Below, in pieces: positions 12,959 through 23,608 of a DNA stretch of 64,000 nucleotides (position 1 is its first letter; each line of letters opens with the position of its first letter). Location: contig NW_026515549.1 in assembly GCF_014898815.1 (NCBI RefSeq), positions 62,001 to 126,000 of the forward strand. Direction: 5' to 3'. The translations under genes and the position numbers were made by a program. This DNA comes from Panonychus citri. Lineage: Eukaryota; Arthropoda; Arachnida; Trombidiformes; Tetranychidae. Under the pieces are notes generated by a model that saw only the letters and a list, made by a program, of their open reading frames with translations, did not search any database and was not told the DNA's origin.

Positions 12959-15900
12959 TTAGCTAAATAAGTTTGATTGAGGTTGTAAAGTTTATCCAAG
13001 TCATTGCTTAACGAATAATCAGCATCACAATTGTGATTGGTTAGAAATATTAATGATATAAAAGCATGAAAATGAGCTTGTGATAGTTTTCCATGTTTGT
13101 TTCAATAGGTAATATAAAGTAACATTTCCAAGTCTTTGAAAGATTATCAGATTATTAGCTTTCAAGGTGAAAGCGCATCAAACTTGTGAACATTATTAAA
13201 GTTTAAACAGTGAATTGTTTTCTTATCATTCCATGGATTGTGATAAACTCACATGTCGATCAGTAGATTCGGTTAAAAAGTTCGACGGGACTAAACCGCG
13301 GACACCACTAAGCTCTCCCATGAAGAAACCATCTTCATCCATTTCACCATAAACGTAAATCACATCACCAGCATTAAAAGCTAACTCCACCTAAGGGAAA
13401 GCAGGAAGAGAATGTAAAAGGCAAGAAACATGAAGAGAGAGAGAGAGCAAGAAGTTGGATACAACAAACGAAATTCAAATTAAATATTGCGAAATGATTA
13501 AATTAAAAATAACACTTCTTGCTCTTTATCCCAGTACTCTATCAAATCATAAATGGGAATCAAATCAATCAAATAGATGATAGCAAAGGGCTTATGGCTC
13601 ATCCGAAATCGACTCTCGGTTTTCTCTCGATAACTGAATGAACCATATCCCTTTATTGGGTCATGAAAGGTCATGTCACTATCTAAATGAGCTCATATTT
13701 TCTAATCATGTGATGTATTACTAACTAACTACTAATCAGCACAGGCAAAAGCATCAATACAATTATCTTGTTTTAGCTGCTTCTTTAATTGGATGGAATT
13801 CTAGTTTCTAATTTCGGCGATTTTCAGTTGTGCTTCAAGTGGACTCGAAGGCGAAGTTTACATTTACTTCACATGAAATGGTTCGTTTTTCGTTGAGATT
13901 GATGACAAATCGAATTTTGAGTTTGGGCTAAAATTGCTATGATACTAATAGAAAATGATGCGACAGATTTACTTTAGGCTCAGCATTTCTGTCAACGCTC
14001 TGAGAAATAGAATTAGAATACTCGTGTTTTTTTGATTGTAAGACTAATTAAAAATTCGTTGAAGTGAAATATAATCGTCGATGTAAAGATCGAGAAGTGA
14101 TTAGTTATACCTCAGTATCAGGATTCGGCGAGAGCTCCTGAGGATCATAGTCATAGAGTGCAACCATTTTTTTAACCGGTAAATGGCCCCAAGGATCATT
14201 GTCATTTGTTCCTCGAAGAGGTTGGCCCGTTTCGGGATCACATTGGACTTCGGAAACCATGTTACAAGGCACGTAACCGATTCTTCCGTTTGATTCACCG
14301 CGAAAAAATCCATCAGGATCTTTATCACCGTAGATCTTATAGGAAAAGTCGCAATTTTAATTAGAAAAATTTCATCAACGCATGTTTATTGATTCAATTA
14401 ATAGATAATCTAATTTACCTTAATGAGATCGCCCTCTCGAAAAGGTAACTCTTCATTAGCAGCATCAGGATTTGGTGACATTGTAAGTGGATCGTAATCG
14501 TAAAGAGCAATGAACCATCTTAAATCTCGTGGTCCACGAATTCGACCAGCCCCGAAATGGGATCGTTCATATTCACTGTACTGTCGACTTCTGTGAGGAG
14601 GCTGTGGAGATGGGCCACCATATCGTCCCCCTCTGCCTTTCATTGTCGCCTCAAATTCCTCCTCCGAGTAGCTTTCGATTGGATTGACGCTTTCACTCGG
14701 CGTATCTTTAGTAATCGCTGAGTTCATGCAATAGGAAAAAGATCCCGAATTGAAATGTTAACAAATTCGAAATTGTGAAAATCCTGAAATTCTCACAAAC
14801 TCAGAAAATTTCTTACCTATGGATGGAATGGTCATTCGGTTTGGATTGGTTTGCATGGTTCCGGAGTTCGATTGGAAGCCCTGTTGTTGCATTTGCATTG
14901 GGTGTTGATTTTGAGGATGAAATTGTTGATGTTGCATTGACATTACACCGCCATGACGGTTGGCAAGATTAGCATGTTGCTGTAACGACTGTGAGTGCAG
15001 TTGATGTGGTTGCTGGTGATATGAATGTTGCAAATGATGACCAGGGTGGTGTTGATGGTGTGAGGCATATGGCTGATGATGAAGGGGCAGTTGGTGATGT
15101 TGGCTTGAATAGTGTCGCTTCAGATAAGATCAACAATAAAAATTAATATTTATAACAATAAGTAGACTTTTGTGTTTGGAAAATAATTAATTACCATTGA
15201 AGGATGGGTTCGCATTGGTGCTCTCAAACTCGGATGGCCTGGATGTACCTGTCGTGGAAATACAAGAAAGTTTTCATGAGTTTCTTACATCCAATTAAAG
15301 TGAATTGGGTAAAGTCGAAAAATGATTCAACTTGTTGCGCCTTTTGTCCGTTATTTCAATATTCCATAGCAAAATGGACCAAGATCGCTCAAAGTGAGAA
15401 TCATCTTTACGACAATTTAATGAATTACGACGATTAACGTTCTAAGGAACAACGGGAAACACCACATGCATTCAGACACAAGACATAGCGCATTCGAAAT
15501 GTGCTACAAAAGACTTTCGAACAACAAAGGATCAAACAAACGCGAGACTTGAAGGATCTGAACGACCGGTGCTAAAATCTTATTTGGAATTATTTTCTTT
15601 CCTTTAATTTCTCGATTTATTGATCGGGTCTAAGATTTTAGCAGTTAAACGAACTGATCCAATTCGCACAAAGACAAATAGACAAACGGTGACACAAAAA
15701 ATGACCGATGCAATTTTGTTGATTTTCTACCTGATTTGTTGAAGGATCGAAAACTTTGGATCTCCGAGCAACATTACTCATTAGTTGATTCATCTCAGTT
15801 TCCGATTCAGAATCAGAATGGACTCTACCCTGGGCCTGTAATACATGCAGACAATGATTGTAATTCTGAAATGAGTAATCGAAGTCTTTAAATACTTGAA

Positions 15901-18900
15901 TTCGATTCCATTTTGTTTTGCTTAAAATTAAGTTGATTAAAAAACTTTTCTCTAACTAAGAGATGAACGAATTCAACTCAACATTGATAACTCAATACAA
16001 TTAAACATAACAATCTTTTAGATTGGTCAGTGAATCGGTCGTGATCTTAATTGTAAGCAAAATCATGAACCATAATTGACTTGAGAAAATGATTATTAAC
16101 TAAGCTAAATTGGTTGATGGGAGTCGATGGATAAATATCCAAATTCGATTGGTAATTTTGTCCGTAACATCTTTCAGTCTAAAAAGAAAATTGAGAAAAT
16201 AAAATCGAATAGAAAGAATAGAATATAAATGAACATTTCATCGAATTGTAATTTTAGGTTGCCGGAATTACGTTTCACCATTTTAACTGTTATCAAATAG
16301 TAAAAGTTGATAATTGAATTGAAACCATTCATGATGGAAAAATCGCGAAAATAGCAAATCATGAGTTGAACATAAATCGCATGATACTGATTACTAATTT
16401 CAACTATGGGTGATCAATGGATCTAAAAAGGATTAGGTTTGTATCGAGTCTCATTGTAAATACCTTTCGATGAGCAGACAATTTAATCAGGTCATCGGGT
16501 ATCTGACAAGGCATCGAATCTTGGGATAGATTTTCTCCTGATTTTGTGCGAACTGTAACAGCTTTTTTGTGGAAACTCTCAATTTGGCCAACATCGAGGA
16601 GTGCATGGTCCCCTGAGCGATAAAGTGAAACAGATTTGTGATTCAGTATTTATAATACAAAAAAATCTATCATTTGATTTGATCTATTGATCAAATTAAA
16701 TATAAATCTATTTACCAGTTGGACTATCAATTTCTGTCAACTTTTTATGAGCAGCGAAAACAGCATAACCGGTCACTGGACATCCATTGGAGGTTCCATA
16801 TTGGTCCAAAGTTACTGGAAGCCAAGTTATAAGAAGAGTTCCGTCTTGTGGTCCAGCCTCTACTTGTATGTCCACTGGGGGCTCTGGAAGACCTGAAAGC
16901 ATCGACCCAAGTTTTCATGTTACTTGAAAAATTTCATAATGGAAGCGATTGAGAAAAGAAGACATACTTTTTGGTAGAGTCCGGAAATCGACAAAAGTGG
17001 TCAACATTTCGAGTTTTTTTGGATTTTTTTCCTCTGACGACATAAGTTTACCAGGTTTGGCACGAATAGAAACACGATAAAGGGTATTAGCTGCCAAACC
17101 AGTGATTAAATGCTTGTAAACTCCTGGGCCAACGGTCTTAACTTCGACTGAGTTCACTGCAACTACATGATAAAAGTTACTATTACAGGGTAACCAGCTG
17201 ATCAAAGCTGATTCTGAGGTAATGTTGGTGGCTTTAACGCTACAAGGGGCAAAGGGCACATCTGATTGGAAGAAATTGAATCAAATGATTAGGAAATGAA
17301 ATACTCGCTAGTTTCAGTTGATCGAACTCACTTTTGCCAATGATTACAGTACATGCTGCATCTTTCGAGGCTCTTCCCGAATTATTTATGGCTCGAATGC
17401 TAACTCGATGTGGCTAAAATAGAAAAACCATCAGACTCATATTCGAGAAAGATAAATGTTCCAAGTTTAATCAACTTACGATTGAGGAATCAACACCTTC
17501 GACTAAGGCTTTTGTTCGTTCGATGCTTGGTACAGTGACTTTTAGAACACCATCAACGAGAATTTGGTAACACTCGATGAAAGTTGGAGGGCAGTCGGGG
17601 GGCAGCCAACAGATTAAAATGCTTTTGTGGAATTGCCGCTCCAATATCAATCTCCTGGGCGGTGGAACTGAATGGATTGGATCGAATGCATTGAGATCAA
17701 TACAGAAATTTTCAAAAATTAAAATGATTAGTTACCCATATCGCGTGCAGCAGTGGCTTGAGCTCTTTCGGGGTCCGATAAATCTTCTTCATCAATGTCC
17801 TGAGACTCAGCTAATTCAATATAATCATTCATTCTGTGAAAGTCCTCTGTCAGAGTGAAAATAAAGAAAAAAGTTGATTGTTGATGGAATGATCGAGTTA
17901 ACATTTAATCAAACGTTTACCTGGTGCAATCAAATGTTGAAAGTTGGTGTGAGCCATGGCATCGTTGAGAAGGGCATCATAAAACTCGGGAGGATAACTA
18001 ACACTAGATTCGTCTCCATCTCTGGTTTCATATAAAACGGTGGCTTGGAATTCAAACAAGTCTTCGCCGGTTAATTTTTCGATAAAATTAGAAGGAACTA
18101 AACCTCTTCGACCATCGAGTGTTTCACCCATGAAAAACCCGTCGTCGTCCATTTCACCGAAAACTAGAATGAAATCACCTGCAGCCAAGTGAAGTTCTTG
18201 TTCAGGATTTTCATTCGGCGATTGTTTAAATGGGTCGTAACTGTATCTTGCGATGAATACTTTACATCTTCCACGATTTGGTATTTCAATACTATCGACA
18301 ATATCTTCGGCCATACGTAGTTCTTGTTCTTTTCGAATTTGCTGCAAAATGAGGAACGGATCTTCTCTTCCTGGAAGCATCGAATTTATTGGTAAGGTTA
18401 ACTTTTTCTCACGATTAACATGATTTCGATCTACCAATGAAAATTAAAATGTACAATCAGTGAGATGGTTTAGATAGAAGGTCTGCTAATCAGCCATCTA
18501 ATACAGCCAAAGATTTTGAGTTGGCAACAATTAATACTTTCTAAATCATTCACGCAGTTGAATATAATCAATGAGAGATAAAGTTAAATCAGAGTTATGA
18601 TAATAAGTTTGTCCACTAGTTTAAGTGATGTAGTCTTAAAATGGTCAACTGATTAGATTCCAAAAATTATCTTTACTTGATTATCATTAACTGCGTGAAT
18701 TATTTAAAAAGTGGATGCGAACTCAAAGTCTTTGGCTGTTAATGATTTGTTGATAATTCTATTCTGATGAAGTTTGGTGGTTGAAAGAAATCATTTTTCT
18801 CTCTGATCCTTGAGTTTGAAAAGAAGCTCTATGAATCCGATTCTACTTGGGATGCAAATGAATAAACGATTATATTGATTATCGGATAAACAGAGATTGA

Positions 18901-20049
18901 AATACAAACCTGAAAGAAACTGGGTAGTTGAGTGGAGTCCAGAAAGATTTGAGGTCAGTACTGGTAACGATGAGGATAACAAGGCAGATGAAGATGAAGC
19001 CATGTTGTTTGACGATATTCTTTTAACCTTTTGATCCAATTCAGCCAAAATTTTGTTATCTTGTTCCAATTTCCTCATCAATTTGTCTAATTCTTTTGAT
19101 GAAATGGAAGGTCCTCCCGAGCGAGAGTTTAATTGTGACAATCGATCATATGATTGGCGATCATTGAGTTCCGGCATTGATGAGGATAAAGCGGCAGTTG
19201 TAGTTGACCCAATGGAAGAAGTTGAAGTGGTTGTAGCTTGCGAGGTCGGGATTGTGGTCAGTGGTTGAGATGAACAAGCGTCCATTTCAACTGCCGATGA
19301 AGAAGATGCTGGTGTAGTTGAGGCCAAATTGCTCGTTGTGTTGATATTGAGGCGTTCAAGTTCCATTTCTTCCAATTCTCGAAGTGCTTTGTCATCTTCT
19401 TCCAATTTTCTCATCAATTTATCCACATCAAAAGAAGATGGAAGAGAACCTGAACCTAAAAGAAAAATGAAAGAGAGAGAAGACAAAAATGAGACTCAAG
19501 GCATGATCACTGAAATGTAAATAATTATATCAAACTCAATGCAAAAGATTCTGGTTATTAGTCTTAATTTGATTCCAATGAAGGAATATGAAAAGAAGAT
19601 TCATAAAAAGAGAAGGAAAAAGTGTAGATACTTCGGTAGAAAACTCAATTGACCTTAATTTCGATGATCAAGTCGAATTTCTCAATTTTTCATGGCTTAG
19701 TATTCGATTGATTGAACGAGGAAAGGAGAATAGGAGATGTTTGTTGTGAGAATAATGATTAAACAATAGAAGGAGAGAGAAAAACAATCAAGAAAATATG
19801 GATTATCAGTTGGCGGGACCGAATTGTGATCATGCAAATGAGTGAGAGAGAGAAGGGATCACATTAAAGGAGAAATGGACTCTTACCTTTTCTATCACAT
19901 TTATCACGTCTTTCGATATCAATTGAATTTGATCTGAAGGAAACTTTAGGGGCGATGGTTGAAGATGAAAACGGCCTAACGGATTCGGAATATGTTGGCT
20001 TTTTACCCACAGAAGATGAAGAATAGCATTCTAAACTTGGGGAAGCCAT
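11837..20049 (-). CDS. Rbp: RIM-binding protein (RIMBP): SH3, fibronectin III repeats, two SH3 and a Gln-rich tail
   Basis: Sixteen coding exons join in phase to 1409 residues: 20049-19887, 19455-18910, 18430-17921, 17846-17736, 17667-17480, 17413-17332, 17261-16968, 16892-16716, 16612-16464, 15835-15731, 15248-15195, 15117-14817, 14717-14419, 14335-14111, 13390-13253, 12724-11837. Order: two short coiled coils (DKLMRKLEEDDKALRELEE and KLMRKLEQDNKILAELDQK) at about 60-190; SH3-I near 285-350 (ARYSYDPF, DDDGFFMGE, GLVPSNFIEKL); three FN3-like domains at about 445-690; a His/Gln-rich linker; SH3-II near 960-1025 (FIALYDYDPLTMSPNP, GYVPCNMV); SH3-III near 1048-1105 (VALYDYDPQELSPNP, GLVPSNFL). 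This is the RIMBP order. These proteins bridge RIM and voltage-gated calcium channels at presynaptic active zones. The last exon adds 295 residues, mostly Gln, Met and Gly. The ATG at 20049 is the first usable one in the model, but an upstream coding exon cannot be excluded. Confidence 0.93.
11940..12250 (-). repeat. Poly-Gln and Met-Gly-Gln coding repeats in the RIMBP tail
   Basis: Within the last RIMBP exon, positions 12120-12250 encode runs of glutamine from mixed CAG/CAA codons. Positions 11925-12015 encode tandem three- to six-residue units of the type MGQMNQ. Open frames on the plus strand here (Leu-rich and Phe/Gly-rich) are only the shadow of this repeat. Confidence 0.9.
12918..12956. 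repeat. GA dinucleotide microsatellite
   Basis: About 19 uninterrupted GA units in the intron before the last RIMBP coding exon. Such a tract is expected to vary in length between individuals. Confidence 0.95.
18499..18742. repeat. Long imperfect inverted repeat inside a RIMBP intron
   Basis: The arms lie at about 18499-18590 and 18662-18742. Matching landmarks are ACAGCCAAAGATTTTGAGTT (left) with the reverse complement of ACTCAAAGTCTTTGGCTGT (right), and TTCACGCAGTTGAAT with TTAACTGCGTGAAT. The spacer is about 70 bases. The whole structure sits in the 479-bp intron between coding exons 2 and 3, so the transcript could fold into a long imperfect hairpin. I see no coding content and no clear target-site duplication. 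Confidence 0.75.
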
Positions 20050-20806
20050 TGGGAAATGATGAGAAGTGAGAAGCAGAGAGAGAGAGAGAGAGAGAGAGTT
20101 AGCTGATCCACTGAGGTGACAGGACTTCGGTTAATTGGTTCAACTCTAATTCCAACAGATTGTTAATGTTTCTTGTATGTTATCAACATGTTTATGTACA
20201 CAAGAGTTTATACAAAAGGTGAGGAAGTTAATTGTTAATATTAACTGTTAATTAATTTAACCATTTTGGTTCCTCTCACAATATCAGTGGCTGAGTAAAA
20301 GATTCCACGCAGACCCACAAGAATATAACATCAAAAGCTGAAGAAATTCTTTCAGGGCAAACTCATTGATATCGAATCTTTTTTCTAATATTCAACCGAG
20401 TACAATCTCTCCAACTCCCTTTCGTCTTCTCTCTCTCTCTCTCTCCGAGTCTCATCCACCCACTCGCTCGATTCTCTCTAATATTCTGTCTATTCTTCTT
20501 GACAAACTGTTTTCCTAGTGGAAATCTGAATGACTGAAAAGAATCCATAGTGATTCTTTCTCAGAATTTGCTGGTGAATCTCTTGTTCCAAGGAAAATGA
20601 TGAGATGAAAAGTTACATTAATTTACTTATTCATAAGAAACGAAAAGCAACTTGTTTGATTTAACAATTTACTTTAATGAGCTTTAGTAGAGAGAAATGA
20701 TTCCATGGAAACTCAATTTGCTAAAAGTTACATCAACTTCTACCACCAACGTTTGACATTTTATAAAATATAAACTGTATCAAGGTAAAAGAGAGAGAGG
20801 GAATAA
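20050..20806. other. Intergenic: RIMBP upstream and VPS25 3' flank
   Basis: No supported exon. A GA microsatellite (about 12 units, 20074-20098) lies just upstream of the RIMBP start, followed by AT-rich DNA. The minus-strand frame at 20363-20548 is rich in Arg/Lys and matches no family I recognise. The RIMBP promoter and 5' leader are expected here. Confidence 0.55.
20074..20098. repeat. GA dinucleotide microsatellite
   Basis: About 12 GA units, 25 bp upstream of the RIMBP start codon on the minus strand, so within its likely 5' leader. Confidence 0.9.
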
Positions 20807-21343
20807 TTATCCTAAGAATTTAACACCGCCATTGTCATCGAGACTCATGATGGAGGCTTTACCTTGTTTCTCTAACACTTGAAGGCTTTTCTTGAGAACA
20901 TCGAAATCAAGGCCGTGAAATGGCTCCTTTATCGTTTCATCGCCTGAAACAATCTCATAAAGAGTACAAACAGAATTGATATAACCAGAATTGTAGACCC
21001 AATGATAGATCAAATTAGCCCAAGCTTCCGGTGTATTCCAATAGATAAAAACAACTGATTTACTTTTATCTGACCAATCAGCAACTCCTTTATCCTTCAT
21101 GTCGTCAAAGATTATCATTAATCCATCCATATTTAAGCCTCGTGAAATTGAAACATTTTGAAAAGGCGGTTCAGTTAAGGCTTTCTTCAAATCAATCTTA
21201 TGGATTCGGTGGTTTTTACAATAATTAAGAACTAGTGATGACCAAGCTTCTAATTGAGCCTTCCTTGTTTCCAGGTTTGGTTGGATGGTGAAAAAAGGTG
21301 GAAAATTGTATTGCCAGTACTCGGATAGAATGGGGTCTGACAT
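20807..21343 (-). CDS. Vps25: VPS25, ESCRT-II subunit
   Basis: A single-exon frame of 178 residues; human VPS25 is 176. The N-terminal signature YWQYNFPPFFTIQPN is the conserved PPxF element that contacts VPS22/VPS36. The two winged-helix domains follow, with LDKSKS-like WSDKSKSVVFIYWNTPEAW in the middle and a C-terminus ending GGVKFLG. ESCRT-II acts on endosomes in sorting ubiquitinated cargo into multivesicular bodies, where VPS25 recruits VPS20/CHMP6. The open frame extends four codons upstream to a TTG, but the ATG at 21343 is the natural start. It lies in tandem with the next minus-strand gene, with about 290 bp between them. Confidence 0.95.
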   Translation of the reverse strand: MSDPILSEYWQYNFPPFFTIQPNLETRKAQLEAWSSLVLNYCKNHRIHKIDLKKALTEPPFQNVSISRGLNMDGLMIIFDDMKDKGVADWSDKSKSVVFIYWNTPEAWANLIYHWVYNSGYINSVCTLYEIVSGDETIKEPFHGLDFDVLKKSLQVLEKQGKASIMSLDDNGGVKFLG

Positions 21344-21634
21344 GATGGTCAACAGAATCCAGAGAAGTTACTGAAGTCAGAGAAATATAATGAATAAAGA
21401 TTGGAAATGATTAGTAAAAATCTATAAAGTGAGAACAACTCACCTCAAAAAAGCTAACAAGCACAAAGATAAACACAATTGATGTTGGTAAATATTGAAA
21501 CATTTTTTTCTACTGGCGGACAAATTAAATTATTTACAGGGAAACAAATTTCTCTATCAAAGGGAAATGGATGAAAGGACGGGAGAGGGACGAGGGCACT
21601 AGGGTATAATAATCGTCGCAATAACACATAAAAT

Positions 21635-21944
21635 CTAAACAATAATCTCCTCCGGCTTGGTTTCTTCAATCTTGGCGATCCGCTGTTTCCTCACTTGAAG
21701 CACACTGGTGAAGGTGAACATACAGTCAACAGCAGCGAGACCAGTGAATATGATTAATCCAGTAACGGCCACTTTGTGCATCGCATCATAGGTTTGTCTG
21801 GAAAATAGACTCATGATCGATCCAATTAGTTCGGAAAAAGGTCGAGAAAATGAACAGTTTAATTGAGGAAATTAAATAAAGAGAAAAATAGAAAGACAAG
21901 TACAAAGAAACACGAGAATAGAAAATCAGCTGACGTTGAGTCAT
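21635..21944 (-). CDS. Small single-pass membrane protein, COX14-like
   Basis: Model of two exons, 21944-21904 and 21797-21635, giving about 67 residues (about 86 if the in-frame ATG at 22001 is used). The order is YSRVS, then YDAMHKVAVTGLIIFTGL, a hydrophobic segment to about residue 40, and a basic/acidic tail with VRKQRIAKIEE. The spacing of Tyr-Ser/Thr-Arg-Val, Asp-x-x-His-Lys/Arg and then a short membrane helix resembles the fungal COX14 family of cytochrome c oxidase assembly factors, inner mitochondrial membrane proteins of 57-70 residues. That assignment is by eye. The acceptor (TTTTCCAG) is good; the donor (TTGTACTTG) is weak, so the joint is uncertain. The gene is divergent from the phosphatase inhibitor gene, only about 80-140 bp apart. 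Confidence 0.5.
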
Positions 21945-22083
21945 TTTCTCTCTTATTTGCTCTTCTCTTTCATTCGCTGCTTTTCTTTCAAGTGTTAACA
22001 TTTATTCTTATCTGTTGATTGTCGCTGCTCTGTTTTATTTCGAGTTTAATTATTTATTCAATTGGTTTGATCATCTTCTTTCT

Positions 22084-22844
22084 ATGGACAGTTTACAAAA
22101 GAAACCACCGAAAGGAATCTTGAGAACGAGCTCAAATTCTGGTCAATCTGATCATTCAAAGACGAGGTTTGTTTTTCTTTGCTCATTAATCCATAACCTT
22201 AATCATTTCCTTCATTTGTGGTTTAAAGATAATTTTACTCATTTAATTTTTCGTATCATTTATCTTCCAATTTGAATTCTGGTTGAATTAATTTACTTGT
22301 CGTCTAGTCCAGCATTGAACCAATCAAATGGGATGAGATGAATATCCTCCAAACTTTACATCCACCAGGTAAAGATTATGGACTAATGAAAATTGAGGAA
22401 CCCAAGACTCCGTTCAGTCATTATAAGGACACAGTTGATGGCGAACCGATTTCTGATGATGAAGAAGTGGCCTCTTCATCTGCGACTAATCTCGATCTGC
22501 AAATGGTATCAGAGAAGATAAAACAAGGAAAAGCGAAAATACTTTGCGACTCTTCTGTTGACAAAGAAGATGATGAAGATGAAAACGAAAGTGAACCTGA
22601 AGAATTGTCCGAAGAAGAGATGAAGAAACGAAAGGAATTCGAAATGAAACGTAAAATGCACTACAATGAATTCCAAGCTGTTAAATTAGCACGTAAGCTA
22701 TTGGAAGAAGATGACGATGAAGACGAAGAAGACAATAATAAGGATAGAAGTGCAACTCTCAACGACGATGAAGAGGGAATGGCGTCTGATCGAGAAGTGG
22801 AACTAGAATACGCTCATTCGGCAAGTAATTCTAAGAATCTTTGA
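22084..22844 (+). CDS. PPP1R2: Protein phosphatase 1 inhibitor 2
   Basis: Two exons (22084-22166, 22313-22844) join to 204 residues; human PPP1R2 is 205. All three PP1-contact elements are visible: KGIL at residues 10-13, the central IKWDEMNIL at 32-40, and the HYNE helix that blocks the active site at 144-147 within EMKRKMHYNE. The GSK3 target is present as PKTPF (Thr60). Acidic runs follow in the C-terminal half. The protein is an intrinsically disordered regulator and chaperone of the PP1 catalytic subunit. The acceptor TCTAGTCCAG is used at its second AG because only this keeps the frame. A poly(A) signal lies at 23445-23450. Confidence 0.95.
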
Positions 22845-23608
22845 AGTCGCTCGACAAGAACAGAATCGAACCAAAATTTACATTTATATTTCTTCAAATG
22901 ACCTTTTTTACCCCAGAAGTTGATTTTTGACTGTTGAGTTGATGAATTTGATCTTCTTGACGTAAATTGCTTATATTTATGCAAACAATCAATTGATTGT
23001 CCTTTCTGGTGTTTCTATACACGGATCCGAATTAATACCCAAGTTAATATTGTAATAATCTCACTAAGAATGGTTAATTATGGATAATCAACAACCTGAT
23101 ATTTGCAAAGTTACCACGTGCTCAAAGTTGCAAGTCTTTTTGGTGTTGACTGAATACACAAATTATTCATTTTATTATTTACACTGGAACTTAACCTCAA
23201 GTGACATTAATTTATTTCCATTTCATCCGTTGAAGTCACAATCGTCTATGGGTTAATATTATTGATTGAAATCTTAAATTTAACGATTCGATTTGAGCTG
23301 TTGAGATGGATTATGTTTTCATCAACCAATCGGCTGCTCGTGAAAACTTGGTGTGAATGGAAACAATATTAAGAAATATCATTTTTCCAATATTATTATT
23401 TGCTATATTTTCTGCTTTTTATTGTACAATCAAGACAATTTATAAATAAATGAATTGATTCCAATCTAATATATTGTACCATTTGAGATGATAATTAATG
23501 TGTGTTTGATTCAATTGTTGTCATGGTTGCGATCAAAATAAACATTTCACTGTGAGTTTCACTCTCATTTCAATATCTTAATTGTGATTGCTGATTTCTA
23601 TTAACAAG
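22845..23608. other. PPP1R2 3' untranslated region and TTC21 promoter side
   Basis: No coding exon is supported. AATAAA at 23445-23450 probably ends the inhibitor-2 transcript, which would leave about 150 bp for the promoter and leader of the next gene on the same strand. Confidence 0.6.

Noticed and set aside
20363..20548. Possible upstream coding exon of RIMBP
   Set aside because: Arg/Lys-rich frame without a donor that joins the next exon in phase; left as leader or intergenic.
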